From Diplolepis rosae (taxonomy: Eukaryota > Arthropoda > Insecta > Hymenoptera > Diplolepididae), in the NCBI GenBank assembly GCA_030998225.1, contig JAPYXD010000459.1, positions 2,790,001-2,854,000 of the forward strand: a stretch of 64,000 nucleotides of DNA. Reading direction: 5' to 3'. Under the pieces are notes generated by a model. The model searched no databases. It had not been told where the DNA came from and saw only the letters and a list, made by a program, of their open reading frames with translations. Shown piece by piece: positions 33,500 through 44,270 of the stretch. Position numbers and translations under genes: made by a program. Every line of letters starts with the position of its first letter. Within the stretch, counting starts at the first letter, position 1.

Positions 33500-34560
33500 T
33501 ATTAAGATTATTATGCTACTTTTACTTTTACTGTTGGGTTGAATAATAAAATGCTCGATGACAAAGGTAAGTAGAGCGTTTGCTGTCTGAGTTGGCTGAT
33601 GAAATCTATGCGTTGAGAGTTGTATAAGGGACACTGCCATAAAATATGATGAGGTCTTGTTCGGCATGGCCACATTGACACACTGGACTATCGACTACAT
33701 TTATTCGGGCTAAAGATTTATTAAGGTTATAGTGTCCTGCGCGGCATCGATTGACTGTCGTCACGATTTCTCTTAGTAGTTTTTTTTATGAAACCACGGA
33801 TTAGTTTTTTCATTATAAAAATGTTGAAAATAATAAGCGCCCTTGTAGGTGTCTTCTTCTTTTAACGTTTTGACAGTGTATGCAATAGCATTCTCTTTGG
33901 CTTTTGCCCTTAGGTCGGTGTAAGGGATTTTAACTAGATCTGACGGGGGGTCATTCGATGCCTGTTTAGCAAGTTGATCTGCTAGTTCATTGCCTTGAAT
34001 TCCAGCGTGTGCAGGGATCCAATAAAATTTTATTTGACTGTTATTTGTGCTTTTAATAGCAAATTCCTGTATCTTTTGTTTTAGAATATAAATGTAAGGA
34101 TTAGTTTTTGTGTTGTTTCTGTTATTTTTAAGGCAAGAAAGAACACTCAGAGAATCGGAGAGGATCATAATATTTTGTTCTGTATAATTCAAGGCAATAT
34201 CCAGGGCATCAATTATGGCAATGCATTCGGCTGTAAAAATAGACGCAATTTTTTTTATACTCTTCGATGTAACATTTCTTGGATTCAAAGAAACACTTCC
34301 GCAACCGACAGAAACTGAATTGACAGATTTGCTTCCGTCAGTAAAAATTGCCATAGAATTTTCACTTTTTATTATTTTTTCGATTGATGTATTTGGATTT
34401 TTGTTATGTTGAAGCAATTTTCCTAGTTCGATGTTTATAGCATTTTTTTGTAGTATAATATCATAGTCGTACATATACATGTTGTAGTGCCTGTTTGTAA
34501 ATAATATAGTTGCGTTGTGGATTGTGTTTTCAATGCAATGAATTAAAACTTTGTCGCTTC
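33500..34560 (-). pseudogene. LINE ORF2, RNase H and C-terminal zinc part
   Basis: The segment 34480-33773 encodes an RNase H with IFTDGSKSVNSVSVGCG (first Asp), FTAECIAIIDAL (Glu), ILSDSLSVLSCL (Asp), and HAGIQGNELADQLAKQA (final Asp). It then continues, after a one-base loss in an A run near 33785, into NRCRAGHYNLNKSL and VCQCGHAEQDL, the CCHC-type tail typical of I and related clades. RNase H removes RNA from the cDNA hybrid. Frame relative to the RT part differs by a frameshift near 34560. Confidence 0.88.
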
Positions 34561-37007
34561 TTTTTGTAATTTATCCTTCCAGCTGTGAGTTTTTTTTCGA
34601 AGTTGAAGATTATTTTGTGCGTAAGCAGATCTGTGTTGGAATAGATTTTATTAAGATATGATATGCATAAGAATTTTGATCGCTCCGTCATGGATGTTAG
34701 TTTGGATTCGGATAATAAAATGTTGGTCGGTGTGCTTGCCCGGTAGCCAAGTGCAAGTCTGATGGCTGAATACTGTATTTTTTCGATATTATTTATTAAG
34801 TTTTTTTGCGCTGGGAAGTAAATAAAGCAACCGTAATCCAGGATAGAACGGACATAACTCTTGTAGAGAATTAAGAGGGTTTCGGGATCGGCTCCCCACC
34901 AAGTGCCTCGTAAAAACTTTATAATTTTGAGCGATCGAGCGCATTTTGCCTGTACAATGTTGATATGGTGTTTGAACGATAATCTGTAGTCGAACCAAAT
35001 TCCAAGAAATCGTACTATTTTGCTAGATCGTATGGTTTGGCCTTTTACATTTATTTCGGAATTTCACGGTTGGATATTTCGTTTATTGAAGTGAACATAG
35101 ACTGTTTTTTGGGGAGAAATTGCTAGCCCAAGGTCACATAAGTTATCATGTACGATGTCGATTGTTTTTTCTAACAAGCGTTTGCTTTTCGTCGTTGTTG
35201 ATCTATTGCAATACAAAGCTATATCGTCAGCAAACTGAGAAACTTGTACACTTTTGGGTATATCATCGAGGATGTTTGAAACGTATATGCAATATAAAAG
35301 TGGGCTGAGAACTCCTCCCTGGGGAACACCCCTGTACGCTTTCCTAAATGATTCCCCGGTATCGTTTGTAAAAATAGTCCTTTCATATGTTAAAAATTTG
35401 ATAAAGTTGACGAAACGAGACGGACATCCAATGGATGCAAGCCTCTCCAGTAAGACTTCTATTATAACATTGTCGAAAGCCCCCGTTACGTCTAGAAAGG
35501 CTGCGTGAAGGTCTTTTTTTAAGCTGAAAGATTCTTCGGCTGTTAACAGAAGGTTCATTAAGTTGTCGACCGTACATTGACCTCTCTTGAAACCAGACTG
35601 GCTTTTAGGTAGAATATTTTCTCTTTCGAGCCAAAATTGAAATTTGTTTTTCAATAGGGTTTCGAAAAGCTTGCAAACACAGAATGTAAGGCTGATTGGT
35701 CTTACGGACTTGGCATCTGGTTTATTGATAAAGTGAACAAAGGATGCATTCCATACTTTGGGATATTCACCTTTATTATACATTTCATTAAAAATATCTA
35801 ATAGTAGTAGTTTATATTTTAATGGCAATCTTTGTAAGATCTCATAATCGATACCATCGGTTCCACAGGCGGACACGGCATTTTTGCTTTCAAGCGCAAC
35901 GTTGAATTCCAAGAAACTAAACGGTGATTCTAAGAATTCATTGTCATTGCAAGTAGGCATCCATTTAGGGTCAGTGACGCACCAAGGGGGACTTATTTTG
36001 TCAAGAGCCACTCTTATTATGTCTTGTGTTTGATGGTTCTCAGAGTTGTCGCTAGGTTTCTCATTAACCCATTTATTTTTGGGAATTCTTGATTTATTCC
36101 ATACATTGTGGATTTTGTTGTTGACGTTTTTCCTTATTGGGGTATAATTTTTTATAGAGTTAGTTATGATATTGGTGAACAAACAGTATTTATCGATTGG
36201 ACTCGCACGATCATATGTATCTGTTAGAAATTGAGAGTAGTTGTTGTTCAGCTCGATTTCAACTAATTCCCACTTGGTGCGTACTGATTTGATTTTGAAG
36301 CATTTTTTACTATATACAAATTTTTCCAGGTCTATATCTATAGAGATCGGAAAGTGATCTGATCCCCAAGTGTCACTTTTTACCTTTACATTGAGTCTAT
36401 AAGATAGATTAGTACTAGAAAAAATGAGATCGATATTGGATGTATAATTGATATGAGGTTGTATATATGTATGCGATTTGTCATTATGTAGAAATAGATT
36501 AGTTTTAAGTAAGCTTTCATAAAAATTTTTGCCATTAGTATCTGTTTTATTGCAATTCCAATTCATATGGTGGGCATTAAAATCTCCCAAGAATATAGTG
36601 TGGCTACTTTTATTTATATTACTAAGAATTTGATCCCATTGTAATTCAGTTAAAGTGACACTGGGTGCTCTATAACATACAATCAGATTTAAAGCGGGTT
36701 TGACATTGGTGATAGTTATACTTGCAATTTCGACGGATGTGTGCGGGATGTTGAGGTTTTCCTTTTCTTTATAGGCTAAATTGTTACGAATCAGTAAGAC
36801 TATTCCTCCTCCATTTTTACCTGTGCGGTCTTTCCTAAAGGTTTTGAAGCCTGTAAAGTGAAAATTTGTATCCTTGTTGAGCCAGGATTCGACACAAACG
36901 AAAATATCCAGGTCGTTCAAGATTTTGGAAACCTCTTCTTTTTTGTTGGCTATACTTCTTGGATTCCAGTATAATATTCTTAAGTTTTTTGGGTGCAGGA
37001 TAGACAT
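34561..37007 (-). pseudogene. LINE ORF2: APE endonuclease and reverse transcriptase
   Basis: The start MSILHPKNLRILYWNPRSIA leads the AP endonuclease-like domain. It has CVESWLNKD, RKDRTGKNGGGI, VCYRAPS, LGDFNAHHMNWN (catalytic Asp/Asn) and WGSDHFPIS (terminal Asp/His). The RT follows, with TDGIDYEILQRL, PISLTFCVCKLFE, SGFKRGQCTVDNL, FLDVTGAFDNV, GVPQGGVLSPLLY and the active site SQFADDIALYC. A single TGA at about 35064-35066 interrupts the frame shortly after the RT; the same frame then continues through VRFLGIWFDYRLSF and YVRSILDYGCF to a frameshift near 34560. The lesions are few, so the copy is moderately young. ORF2 starts about 50 nt after the ORF1 stop. Confidence 0.93.
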
Positions 37008-37057
37008 GTTTGGTTATGTTTATTGGATTTGAAGATTTATTTGTCTTTTTATGTTTG

Positions 37058-38380
37058 TTAAAATTCTTCTGCGTCTTGGGAGTGACTGGATCCCGAATCT
37101 GAGTTTGATCGAAGTTTTCTTTTTATTCTGAGGCATCTTGCTTTTAGACTTTGGTCCTTGGTGTGAGTGTAGGTTAGATCGAGCATTGATGTGATGTTTT
37201 GGAAGTCATCTGTAAGTTTTTCGGCAATGCCGATAATATCGGCTTTTCCGAAGCTTTGTTCAAGAAATGTTTGTAGATGGTCATAGGTCAGAAAATGTTC
37301 TGAGGGCGATTTATCAATTTCCACCTTGACTGGTATGAGCGAGTTGATTAAGCGTTGCGTTCCCTTCGGCGTAATATTTTCTTCAGATGGTGAGGTTTCG
37401 TTTCGTTGTTTTTTAGCAATAGGTTTAGCAAAGCTATCATTTTTAGCTTTTTCATTAGGGTGGGTGGGTTTTATGGTGTTTGGATTTTCTTGAGGAATCA
37501 CAGTATCAGTCAGATCGAGTCGAATGGACGAGTTTTCGGAAGATGTGGATGGAGGGATTTGTCTTTTTAGGTTTTTTTGGTTGATACCTATGGGTGGGAA
37601 TTGGTTGGTCTTTTCAATTTGTAAACTTTCCGCTTTCTCGTTAAATGCATTTGGCTGTTGAATAGGAATATTTTTGGATTGAGGGCTGCTATCTACATTT
37701 GGGCACATCCTGGCCGTGTGACCGTTTTGTTTACAAATATAACAGCACGTTGAGTCGGTGCTGAAGTAGATCCATGACGGAGTTTCGTCATGAAATATTT
37801 ATATTTGTATGGATTCAGGAATACGATGTTCGTCTTCTTCTTTAACATAAACTTGGCGGCGAAACGAAAGGATGTGTGATCTTCCAGGCTTTGATAAACT
37901 AGCTCTCATCTGACTTATTTGAGATACCAGTTGAATATCCATTTTTTTGAAATGATCTTGTAGGATTTCGTTGGGAATGTGTGGGCTAACATTTGATATC
38001 ACAACTCTTTTATTTTTTTCCATAAGCGGACGGATCTTAAGTTTGAATTCTTTAACCGTGACAAATTTGTTTGTTAGCTTTTCAACTAGATCAATGTTGG
38101 ATAGATAAATGCACACTCTTCGTCCGGATATTTTTGAAATGTATCTAATTTGGTTGAGATCGATTATTTTTTCTAGGCCGTCAACATAGTCATCAATAGA
38201 GATTCCTTCAATAGAGTCGAGAATGATGGCTTGTTCTTTTGTGGGAAGGATTTGTTTTGCTGTAGCGTTGGCATAGGTTTGTTGACTGTTGGGTTGAGAA
38301 TCACGTGGGGTTTCTTGGGAGGCAAGACCCCCGGTATCGGAAGCCATTGCACTATTGCTTTTAAGCATTTCAAACTGCAA
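37058..38380 (-). pseudogene. LINE ORF1, gag-like with one in-frame stop
   Basis: The frame starts near 38380 (QFEMLKSNSAMASDTGG) and reads an RRM-like middle part (ISIDDYVDGLEKI, GRRVCIYLSNIDLVEKL, KRVVISNVSPHIPNEIL) to a TAA at 37799-37801. It resumes in the same frame with CYICKQNGHTARMCPN, a CCHC zinc knuckle, then a polar Ser/Pro-rich tail to 37058. Total about 440 codons. ORF1 proteins bind element RNA. The stop sits just before the zinc knuckle, so a truncated protein would lack it. The layout fits ORF1 of I-clade LINEs. Confidence 0.85.
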
Positions 38381-38571
38381 TTGCAGTTTGAATGCTTATT
38401 CCACTCCCTATCCGAAAATTATATTATATTATATTGTAAAGATGTCAAATATTAATGATGAGTAATAGGAACGAAACACTCGCCGTCGATGGATTTATTG
38501 ACACTCGCGACGATAGAGGTAAACACGTCCGTTCGCTACAGTGTCTCACGGTCGACTGATCATCAACTACT

Positions 38572-40000
38572 TGATTGGTAACGTCTGGTATATTTTGTGG
38601 ATTCTTTTCTTTATCGGTCATACGCATACGAGCTGTGACGATAGCAGATGCTGCTATTTTCGTTTGACCAAGGAGTGCTTCAAAATGAAACCTAAATAGC
38701 TTGTCAAGGCGGAGCGTTCCGTGCACACTCCGAAGAACATTATTTTTTAACTCATCGAAATCACCTTCGACGTAACAGCTTGTTGCCCTTATGCAGTCTG
38801 ATTTGAAACATCTGTTCATTACCGCTGTCCACATAAAAAATTCTGGAGATAGTCTGCACAGATGGTCATAAAATTTGGGTAAGCGGTATGCGTTAGCTCG
38901 TGCATGTATTACGTCCATACCTTCCTCAGCTTTCAGTTTTAAGGCTCTAAACCATTCCAGAATATTCACGTCTGCGTCAGGTTCTTGATTAACAAAGCAG
39001 TTAGGGTTTTTCGGGTCAAGATTGAAACCAGTAGAGTCCATTTTCTTAATCAGATTTTTGAAATTTTCAGATTCCTCATCCGGTATCAACTTGATTGCGT
39101 TGTGTTCTTCAGTTGCTATATAATTGAGTAATTTCAGTCTTGCTTTTTCATCAGGAGACGATAATTTTCTATTGAATACTTCACCATCATAATGATGTAT
39201 TGAAATTGTCAACGTCAGTAGTAAAATTTCTTCAAATCGGTGAAAATCTTCACACGATACCATAAGAGCAATGCAGCGGATAAGAAAATCTTTTATTATT
39301 TTATTATCTTCTGTAAAGCATTTTAAGCGACAAAAAATAGCTATGAAGTGTGCTACGTCAACTCTGATAAAAGTAGCTGCAGGACGACGTCCACTTTTTT
39401 GATTTGTTAAAAACAAAAAACATTCTCGCATATAATCTTTCAGAGTAAGATTGTTAAACGATAGAGAGATTCCTCTCCTAAAAGAGCTTTGGAATAATCC
39501 GAAACAGCTTCCTTAGGCTTAATACCTACACTTACTAACCATTTATTCAGCCAGTAAAGAATGGTATTGGTATCTTGCGATGCAGAAAGCATTTAGCCAA
39601 CTGACACTGTAATGCCATAAAAATTTATCACTATTTCGAAGAGAAATATCACAGGAGATATAATATTGTCCAATATCGTCAGCGCCGTAGCAAGACTTGC
39701 TGTACTGTCAAGGCATACATTAGCATGGTTCTTCAAGAGGCTGCAGTATTCTTTGTAAACAAAAATTTGTTCAGGCAAAAGGTAGTGCAATTGTACTTCG
39801 TCTAAAGCAATAAATACGATAGAACCTATGTAGGGAGATGTGTACTTTAACTTTTGAAAAATATGAACTGGGTCACTTCCATCTTTTGGATCGACACCTA
39901 GTTCTTCGTCTCTGCATTCTTGCAGTAATTTACGCAAAACGTCACTACTATACAAAATAGGTGGTTTCACATCTCCTAATTGAATTAATTTTTTTAGCAA
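38572..40000 (-). pseudogene. NOF-MULE transposase, catalytic core
   Basis: This part matches NOF-FB transposable element proteins, as I know the family. It has DVKPPILYSSDVLRKLLQE, DPVHIFQKLKYTSPYIGSI, LHYLLPEQIFVYKEYC, then VCLDSTASLATAL (first catalytic Asp of the MULE DDE fold), QDTNTILYWLNKW, KEAVSDYSKALLG (second Asp) and RVDVAHFIAIFCRLKCF (the conserved DxAH segment). Lesions: a one-base gain in an A7 run near 40000 relative to the N-terminal part, a TAA in place of a sense codon at 39593-39595 within VSVG-MLSASQ, a frameshift near 39475, and the LINE insertion at 38571. The enzyme would excise and insert the element through its long TIRs. Confidence 0.85.
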
Positions 40001-40811
40001 TATTTCTTCTGCAATTAGCAGCTCCTTCTTTTAGTAATTGTGCTCCAATAACCTTACGTTTTTCATTTCGCAGTTGTCTCTGAATATCTTCGTAAAAAGG
40101 AACGTCTCTTGTGTCTTCAGATAAATATACAGAAAGCCACAAATCTTTACCACGAATTGGTTCTTTTTCTGCAATGGCTTGAAATTTATTGTCACACTCG
40201 CTGCTCTTGCACTTTCCTATTATATTCAAAAAGGGTCTACTTGGATTCAAAGAAACTGTGGCCTTTTTGAAAGTAAATGCACAAGGCATTCGATACTGCT
40301 TCCAAAAATTATCAGCTATGATATCAGACCATACACCTGGTGGTAGAGTCAAATATTGTCGGCCATTGTAGACACGAGTGACTGGTTTCATTTCTTGCCA
40401 TAATTTATTTAATATACATAAATCAAATCGGTTATCATCATTTAACCATGTAGGGTAGATAAACATATCATTGCCTAAAGTTTCTACAATTGCAGACTTA
40501 TCATCAGAATCATTGTCATCGAAAGGTTCAATATTTGGTTCAATGGCATTGCAACTTTCTGCTATATTTCTTCTGATATCTTCAACACTTATACCCAATT
40601 TTTCAAATACTTTAGTCTTAAGTCCTCTTCTATCATTTAATAAATTAATATAGACGTTGTGAGATGTCCATTTCCCGTTCAATGCATTGCTGACGTCTTT
40701 ATAAAATTGATCAGAATAAGCGGGTATTTCACCGTTACGTAGTGATGGCGGAAAAAGTGAATAAACTGCATCGATAGCATCCAAAAGTTCAACTCTTGCT
40801 GGTGGTGGCAT
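39986..40811 (-). pseudogene. NOF-MULE transposase, N-terminal part
   Basis: The ATG at 40811 starts MPPPARVELLDAIDAVYSLF. It continues through an acidic linker (PFDDNDSDDKSAIVE) to YLTLPPGVWSDIIADNFWKQ and a small Cys cluster (GKCKSSECDNKF), which probably is the DNA-binding zinc region of NOF-type proteins. It then reaches RNEKRKVIGAQLLKEGAANC-RR before a frameshift at about 40000 into the catalytic core. A tandem-repeat MITE (40882-41450) lies just upstream of the start. Confidence 0.8.
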
Positions 40812-40881
40812 CTAAAAATAAAATAAATTTAAAGTATGCTTCAATCATTTTCATCAATTTTTCAAGAGCAGTTGTTACATA

Positions 40882-41450
40882 CCCACTTCAAAAATTGTAC
40901 GTACAAAAGGAAGTACTAAAGGACGTATAAAAGACGTATAAACGTTCGTATAAAAGGACGTACAAAAGAAAGTGCTCGATTATGATACAAAATGACGTTC
41001 TGTTGTACGTCTCTTTGTATATCCTTTTGTACGTACGTCCTTTGGTACGCTTTTTCGAATACTCATTTTTAGCGTTATATTAATCAATAATTCAATTATT
41101 CCAATTTTTCTTTGTTCCTCCATTTTGAACGTTGATATCAGATTTATTTTATTTCAATAAAGTACTTTCTATAACTATGTTCATTTCTCATTTCAAAAAT
41201 ATAAAATTGGTTAAACCAATAACGATCCGGTGTTTCAGAGATTTTTTTAAAAGTAGGAAAAGATGACGTACCAAAGAATTTACAAAAGAACGTACCAAAG
41301 CACAAAAATACGTACAAAAGGGCGTAAAAAAAGACGTACAAAAGGACGTCATTCTATATCCCAATTCACCACGTTCTTTTTTACGAACTTTTATACGCCT
41401 TTTTGTATGTACTTTCATACGTCCTTTTGTACGTCCGCTTTTCCAAGTGC
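40882..41450. mobile_element. ACGTACAAAAGG tandem-repeat palindrome
   Basis: CCACTTCAAAAATTGTACGT opens an array of GACGTACAAAAGGACGTATA-type units, and the mirrored array ends CGTCCTTTTGTACGTCCGCT then TTTCCAAGTGC. The interior is AT-rich. It has the same architecture as the arrays at 14440, 23237, 27752 and 32933, with a different motif. It might be part of the MULE's promoter side, but its own ends suggest a separate insertion. Confidence 0.75.
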
Positions 41451-42188
41451 GATAACTTATAATCATAATCTTACAATCTTAGGTTTATAAATATTTTTCA
41501 ATTTCAATTTAGTCCATAATATTTGTGAGTAAATTGCCCAACAAGGTGTCCATTACATAGAGATATTTGAATTTATTGTAATCGCTAAAGGAATTCAGGT
41601 GAATTAAAAACTGTTTTCTTAGTTTTTAGTCTGTAAAATTCCAATTCATTTTCTTCGAATAACAGTAAAACGAAATTGATTCTATGTGCTGATTTTTATT
41701 GTACTATACCACTAAATTCACTCTTTCTTACAAAGATTATCCTGGTCGTAATTTTGAACATAAAGATTTGAATAATTATAAGCTTTACTCAGTAGAAAAT
41801 AATGGTCTCTGTCTCGCCGACAATCATTTAATTCCGTTTAAAATATACAATATTCTACAAACTTTATTTTTGGTACAGAAAAACAACCAAAGTAAATCAT
41901 AATTAAATATATTTACTTACTTTATATCCGCAAGCAGTACTTAATTACTGTTATGATTATAGCATTAAACAGTCTGTTAATAAATAACGGCTAAATTTAC
42001 TCACCAGGAAATCGAAATCTCTGCTTCACCGACAACTGTTTAATGACTTAATCACAAAAGTCTACAAAATTCATATTTAGTACAGGAAAAAACAAAAAAG
42101 ATAATAATAATAAAATATATTTACTTACTTTATAACACAGTAAAATGTTTTTCTAATTATTACAACATTAAACAGTACTGTTAAGTGT
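41451..42188. other. MULE 5' leader region, no gene
   Basis: AT-rich, with a ~90 bp imperfect tandem duplication (CTTTACTCAGTAGAAAATAA.. CTGTCTCGCCGACAATC at about 41780; AAATCGAAATCTCTGCTTCA.. CCGACAACTG at about 42010; then ACAAAA/AAACAACCAAAG, AAATATATTTACTTACTTTAT). No coding frame. Confidence 0.5.
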
Positions 42189-42669
42189 CAGTACTCTAGG
42201 TATTTGAATATCCCGCCTAATGAATGAGTGCACGCGCATTAGTATCATGTTAATAGCAGTAGGGCTCTAGGACCCTTAACTAATAATTTTTCTAAAATAT
42301 TAATATTCACAAGGATTTTGACTATCAAACGACAAAAATCGAATAACAAGAACTATCAAACGAGCAACAAACGATTTAAAAAGAATTTTTGCAAAGTCTG
42401 AAAATAATGTGTGGTGCAAGTGTGAAGTTGGCACCCTAGTTTAAAAACATCGATTACTATTTTAATTTTGACTATCAAACGACCAAAATTGACTATCAAA
42501 CACGAACAAACGACCATCAAACGATTCTATAGAAAAAAAGTTAGTTTTTTTACAGTTGTTGTGCCATCTTCACGATCATAATGATTCCCATAAATTTCTT
42601 TCATCCAAGACCAACCTAACTTACAGTCTATCCCTACCACATGGCCTGTGACGTCAACTTGGTTATCTC
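42189..42669 (-). repeat. Right TIR of the MULE, 481 bp
   Basis: It begins (inner side) at CAGTACTCTAGGTATTTGAA and ends (outer side) GACGTCAACTTGGTTATCTC. Tandem GACTATCAAACGAC subrepeats occupy its middle. See the left TIR pieces for the match. Confidence 0.88.
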
Positions 42670-42673
42670 AATT

Positions 42674-43992
42674 TCACACTAATCTCTATAATACACTGGA
42701 TGCACAATGGTAGGTATACAGGGTATACATTGTACCATAGTTTTAGTTGCCCAAAGTTTCAATTGCCCATAAAATCACCAGTAGTCACTATATTTGAAAA
42801 GCAGTGTTTGACAAAGATTATGAAAGGAATGCGTTGGCAAAAATTGCAAGTATATATCAAATATAGGAGAATAATTTCTTATAGTTAAATTTTCCTTAAC
42901 TCATTGTTTTTGCCAATGAGTTAAGGAAGTAACTTTTTATTGTTTTCTTTTAAAAATGGTTTATTTATTACTTTTGAATGTAGTTTAAAAATTAAGGTGT
43001 TGAATTAATCACTACTTTAGTTTGATATTTAAAACTTATTGTTTGTGATACTCTGGTGATTTTTAATTGAGTGATTTGCTGCTTGTGAAGTACTTTCGTA
43101 CCTGATGTTTTGTACTATTTAGTGATAATCTATATTATTACTTAGGTCTTTATAGAATTGAATTCTATTATTTAGTAGCATACTAGTCGCAGCATGTACA
43201 TACTTAATTTTCATGTAATATCTGCATTCATTATTAATTATATTTAAGGGTTTGTTTCTTTTCCACTTTTATTATTTTCTGATAAATTAAAATGTTCGTA
43301 AACGAATAAAATACAATAGTTTATAATTTTTGTATATATTTAAAATTATTTCTATTACTTCTTTCAGTTGGAGCAGCTTATTGCTCCTGAGAAATTTAAA
43401 CGTGTGATGAAATACGCCAACAAGATCGAGTAATTCAACATTTTTTAAAACAGAAGGGGTTGGAGCTTTTTTTCAGTTTTTAAAACCGTTTATGTACAGG
43501 TACATAAGGGTTGAATTATGAAACGCGAATTAATTTATACTAAAAATAGTTATTATATGTGACAATTATTAATAGTTCACGTTCAGAACGTGAGATAATT
43601 TTTACACTCTCCAAGGTACGTTTACTTGTTGAATTCTGAAATCTATATTTGATAATAGTTAAGAAATAAATACATATGAGTATTTGAATATATACAACTA
43701 TATATACCATAATAATAAATATTTCCGAGTTATATTTTAGTATTATTTAATAAATTTCATTTCACTAGTTTAATTATGTATACTATCAATATTAATACCG
43801 GTAAAAAAGCATGGGTTTCATATTGTTTCTTTAATATTTACACTTTTCCCTTTTTACTATATTTGAATTTACCGCAACATTCTTTGTAATCAACCTAAGA
43901 AAATATGGAGGCTCAGCCTTCAATTGAGCACACGACTTTGCGGACTTTCCCATTGGCATTGTGAATCCAGTGTATTATAGAGATCAGTGGTA
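42674..43992. mobile_element. TIR element D, copy 1 (~1.3 kb)
   Basis: The left end CTCTATAATACACTGGATGC is mirrored by GAATCCAGTGTATTATAGAG on the right. The interior is AT-rich and about 95 percent similar by eye to 48830-49868, e.g. GTAGCATACTAGTCGCAGCA, TTGGAGCAGCTTATTGCTCC and ACCGTTTATGTACAGGTACA. A small hairpin (CCTTAACTCATTG) occurs at 42890-42925. It sits 4 bp from the end of the MULE. No coding frame. Confidence 0.75.
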
Positions 43993-43995
43993 TTT

Positions 43996-44248
43996 CCATA
44001 GAGATATTATAGATAGAGGAGACATGCCATAGGCCGCTCTGTAAATGGCAACGTCAGTCTGCAACGTCTGCAAACTCGGTGAGCGCGAAAGAGAGAGAGG
44101 ATAAGTGGTTTTTTCTGTCTTTGTCTACGCGTACCGCGCTAGCCTCGGCAATAGCGAGAGATAGCCTAACCCGAAATTCACTCTCTCTCGCGCCCGAGCT
44201 GACAGGCTTCAGGCTAGCATTACTCCTCTATCTATAATATCTCTATGG
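43996..44248. mobile_element. 253 bp MITE with 6 bp TSD
   Basis: CCATAGAGATATTATAGATA on the left and TATCTATAATATCTCTATGG on the right are perfect inverted ends. GTATTT flanks both sides (43990-43995, 44249-44254). The interior is GC-rich (GCGCTAGCCTCGGCAATAGC). Confidence 0.88.
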
Positions 44249-44270
44249 GTATTTCACGATTCTAACTTGA

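Larger units (their letters stand above)
32901..38559 (-). mobile_element. I-type LINE, nearly full length, 12 bp TSD
   Basis: The minus-strand element has a poly(A) of about 20 (T run 32901-32920) and a target duplication TCATCAACTACT at 32889-32900 and 38560-38571. Order: 5' UTR, ORF1 with a CCHC knuckle, ORF2 with APE endonuclease, RT and RNase H, 3' UTR. It interrupts the coding sequence of the NOF-type gene in frame position VVDE. Its 3' UTR carries the palindrome 32933-33490. Without that, its length is about 5.1 kb. Confidence 0.93.
24083..42669 (-). mobile_element. Giant FB-NOF type MULE with ~480 bp TIRs
   Basis: The right TIR (42189-42669, 481 bp) is an inverted copy of the left TIR, which is split by an insertion into 24083-24164 and 26906-27310 (about 487 bp). 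Diagnostic matches are GATAACCAAGTTGACATCAC, GGGATAGACTGTAAGTTAGG and TGATCGTGAAGATGGCACAA. The interior encodes a NOF-type transposase on the minus strand. Subtracting the recognised nested insertions leaves roughly 7 kb of core element. The terminus GAGATAACC is MULE-like. No clear 8-10 bp target duplication is seen, in part because a hAT inserted exactly across the left end. Confidence 0.85.

Noticed and set aside
37799..37801. ORF1 of the LINE as two separate genes
   Set aside because: Both parts are in the same frame separated by a single TAA, and the zinc knuckle follows at once, so it is one interrupted ORF.
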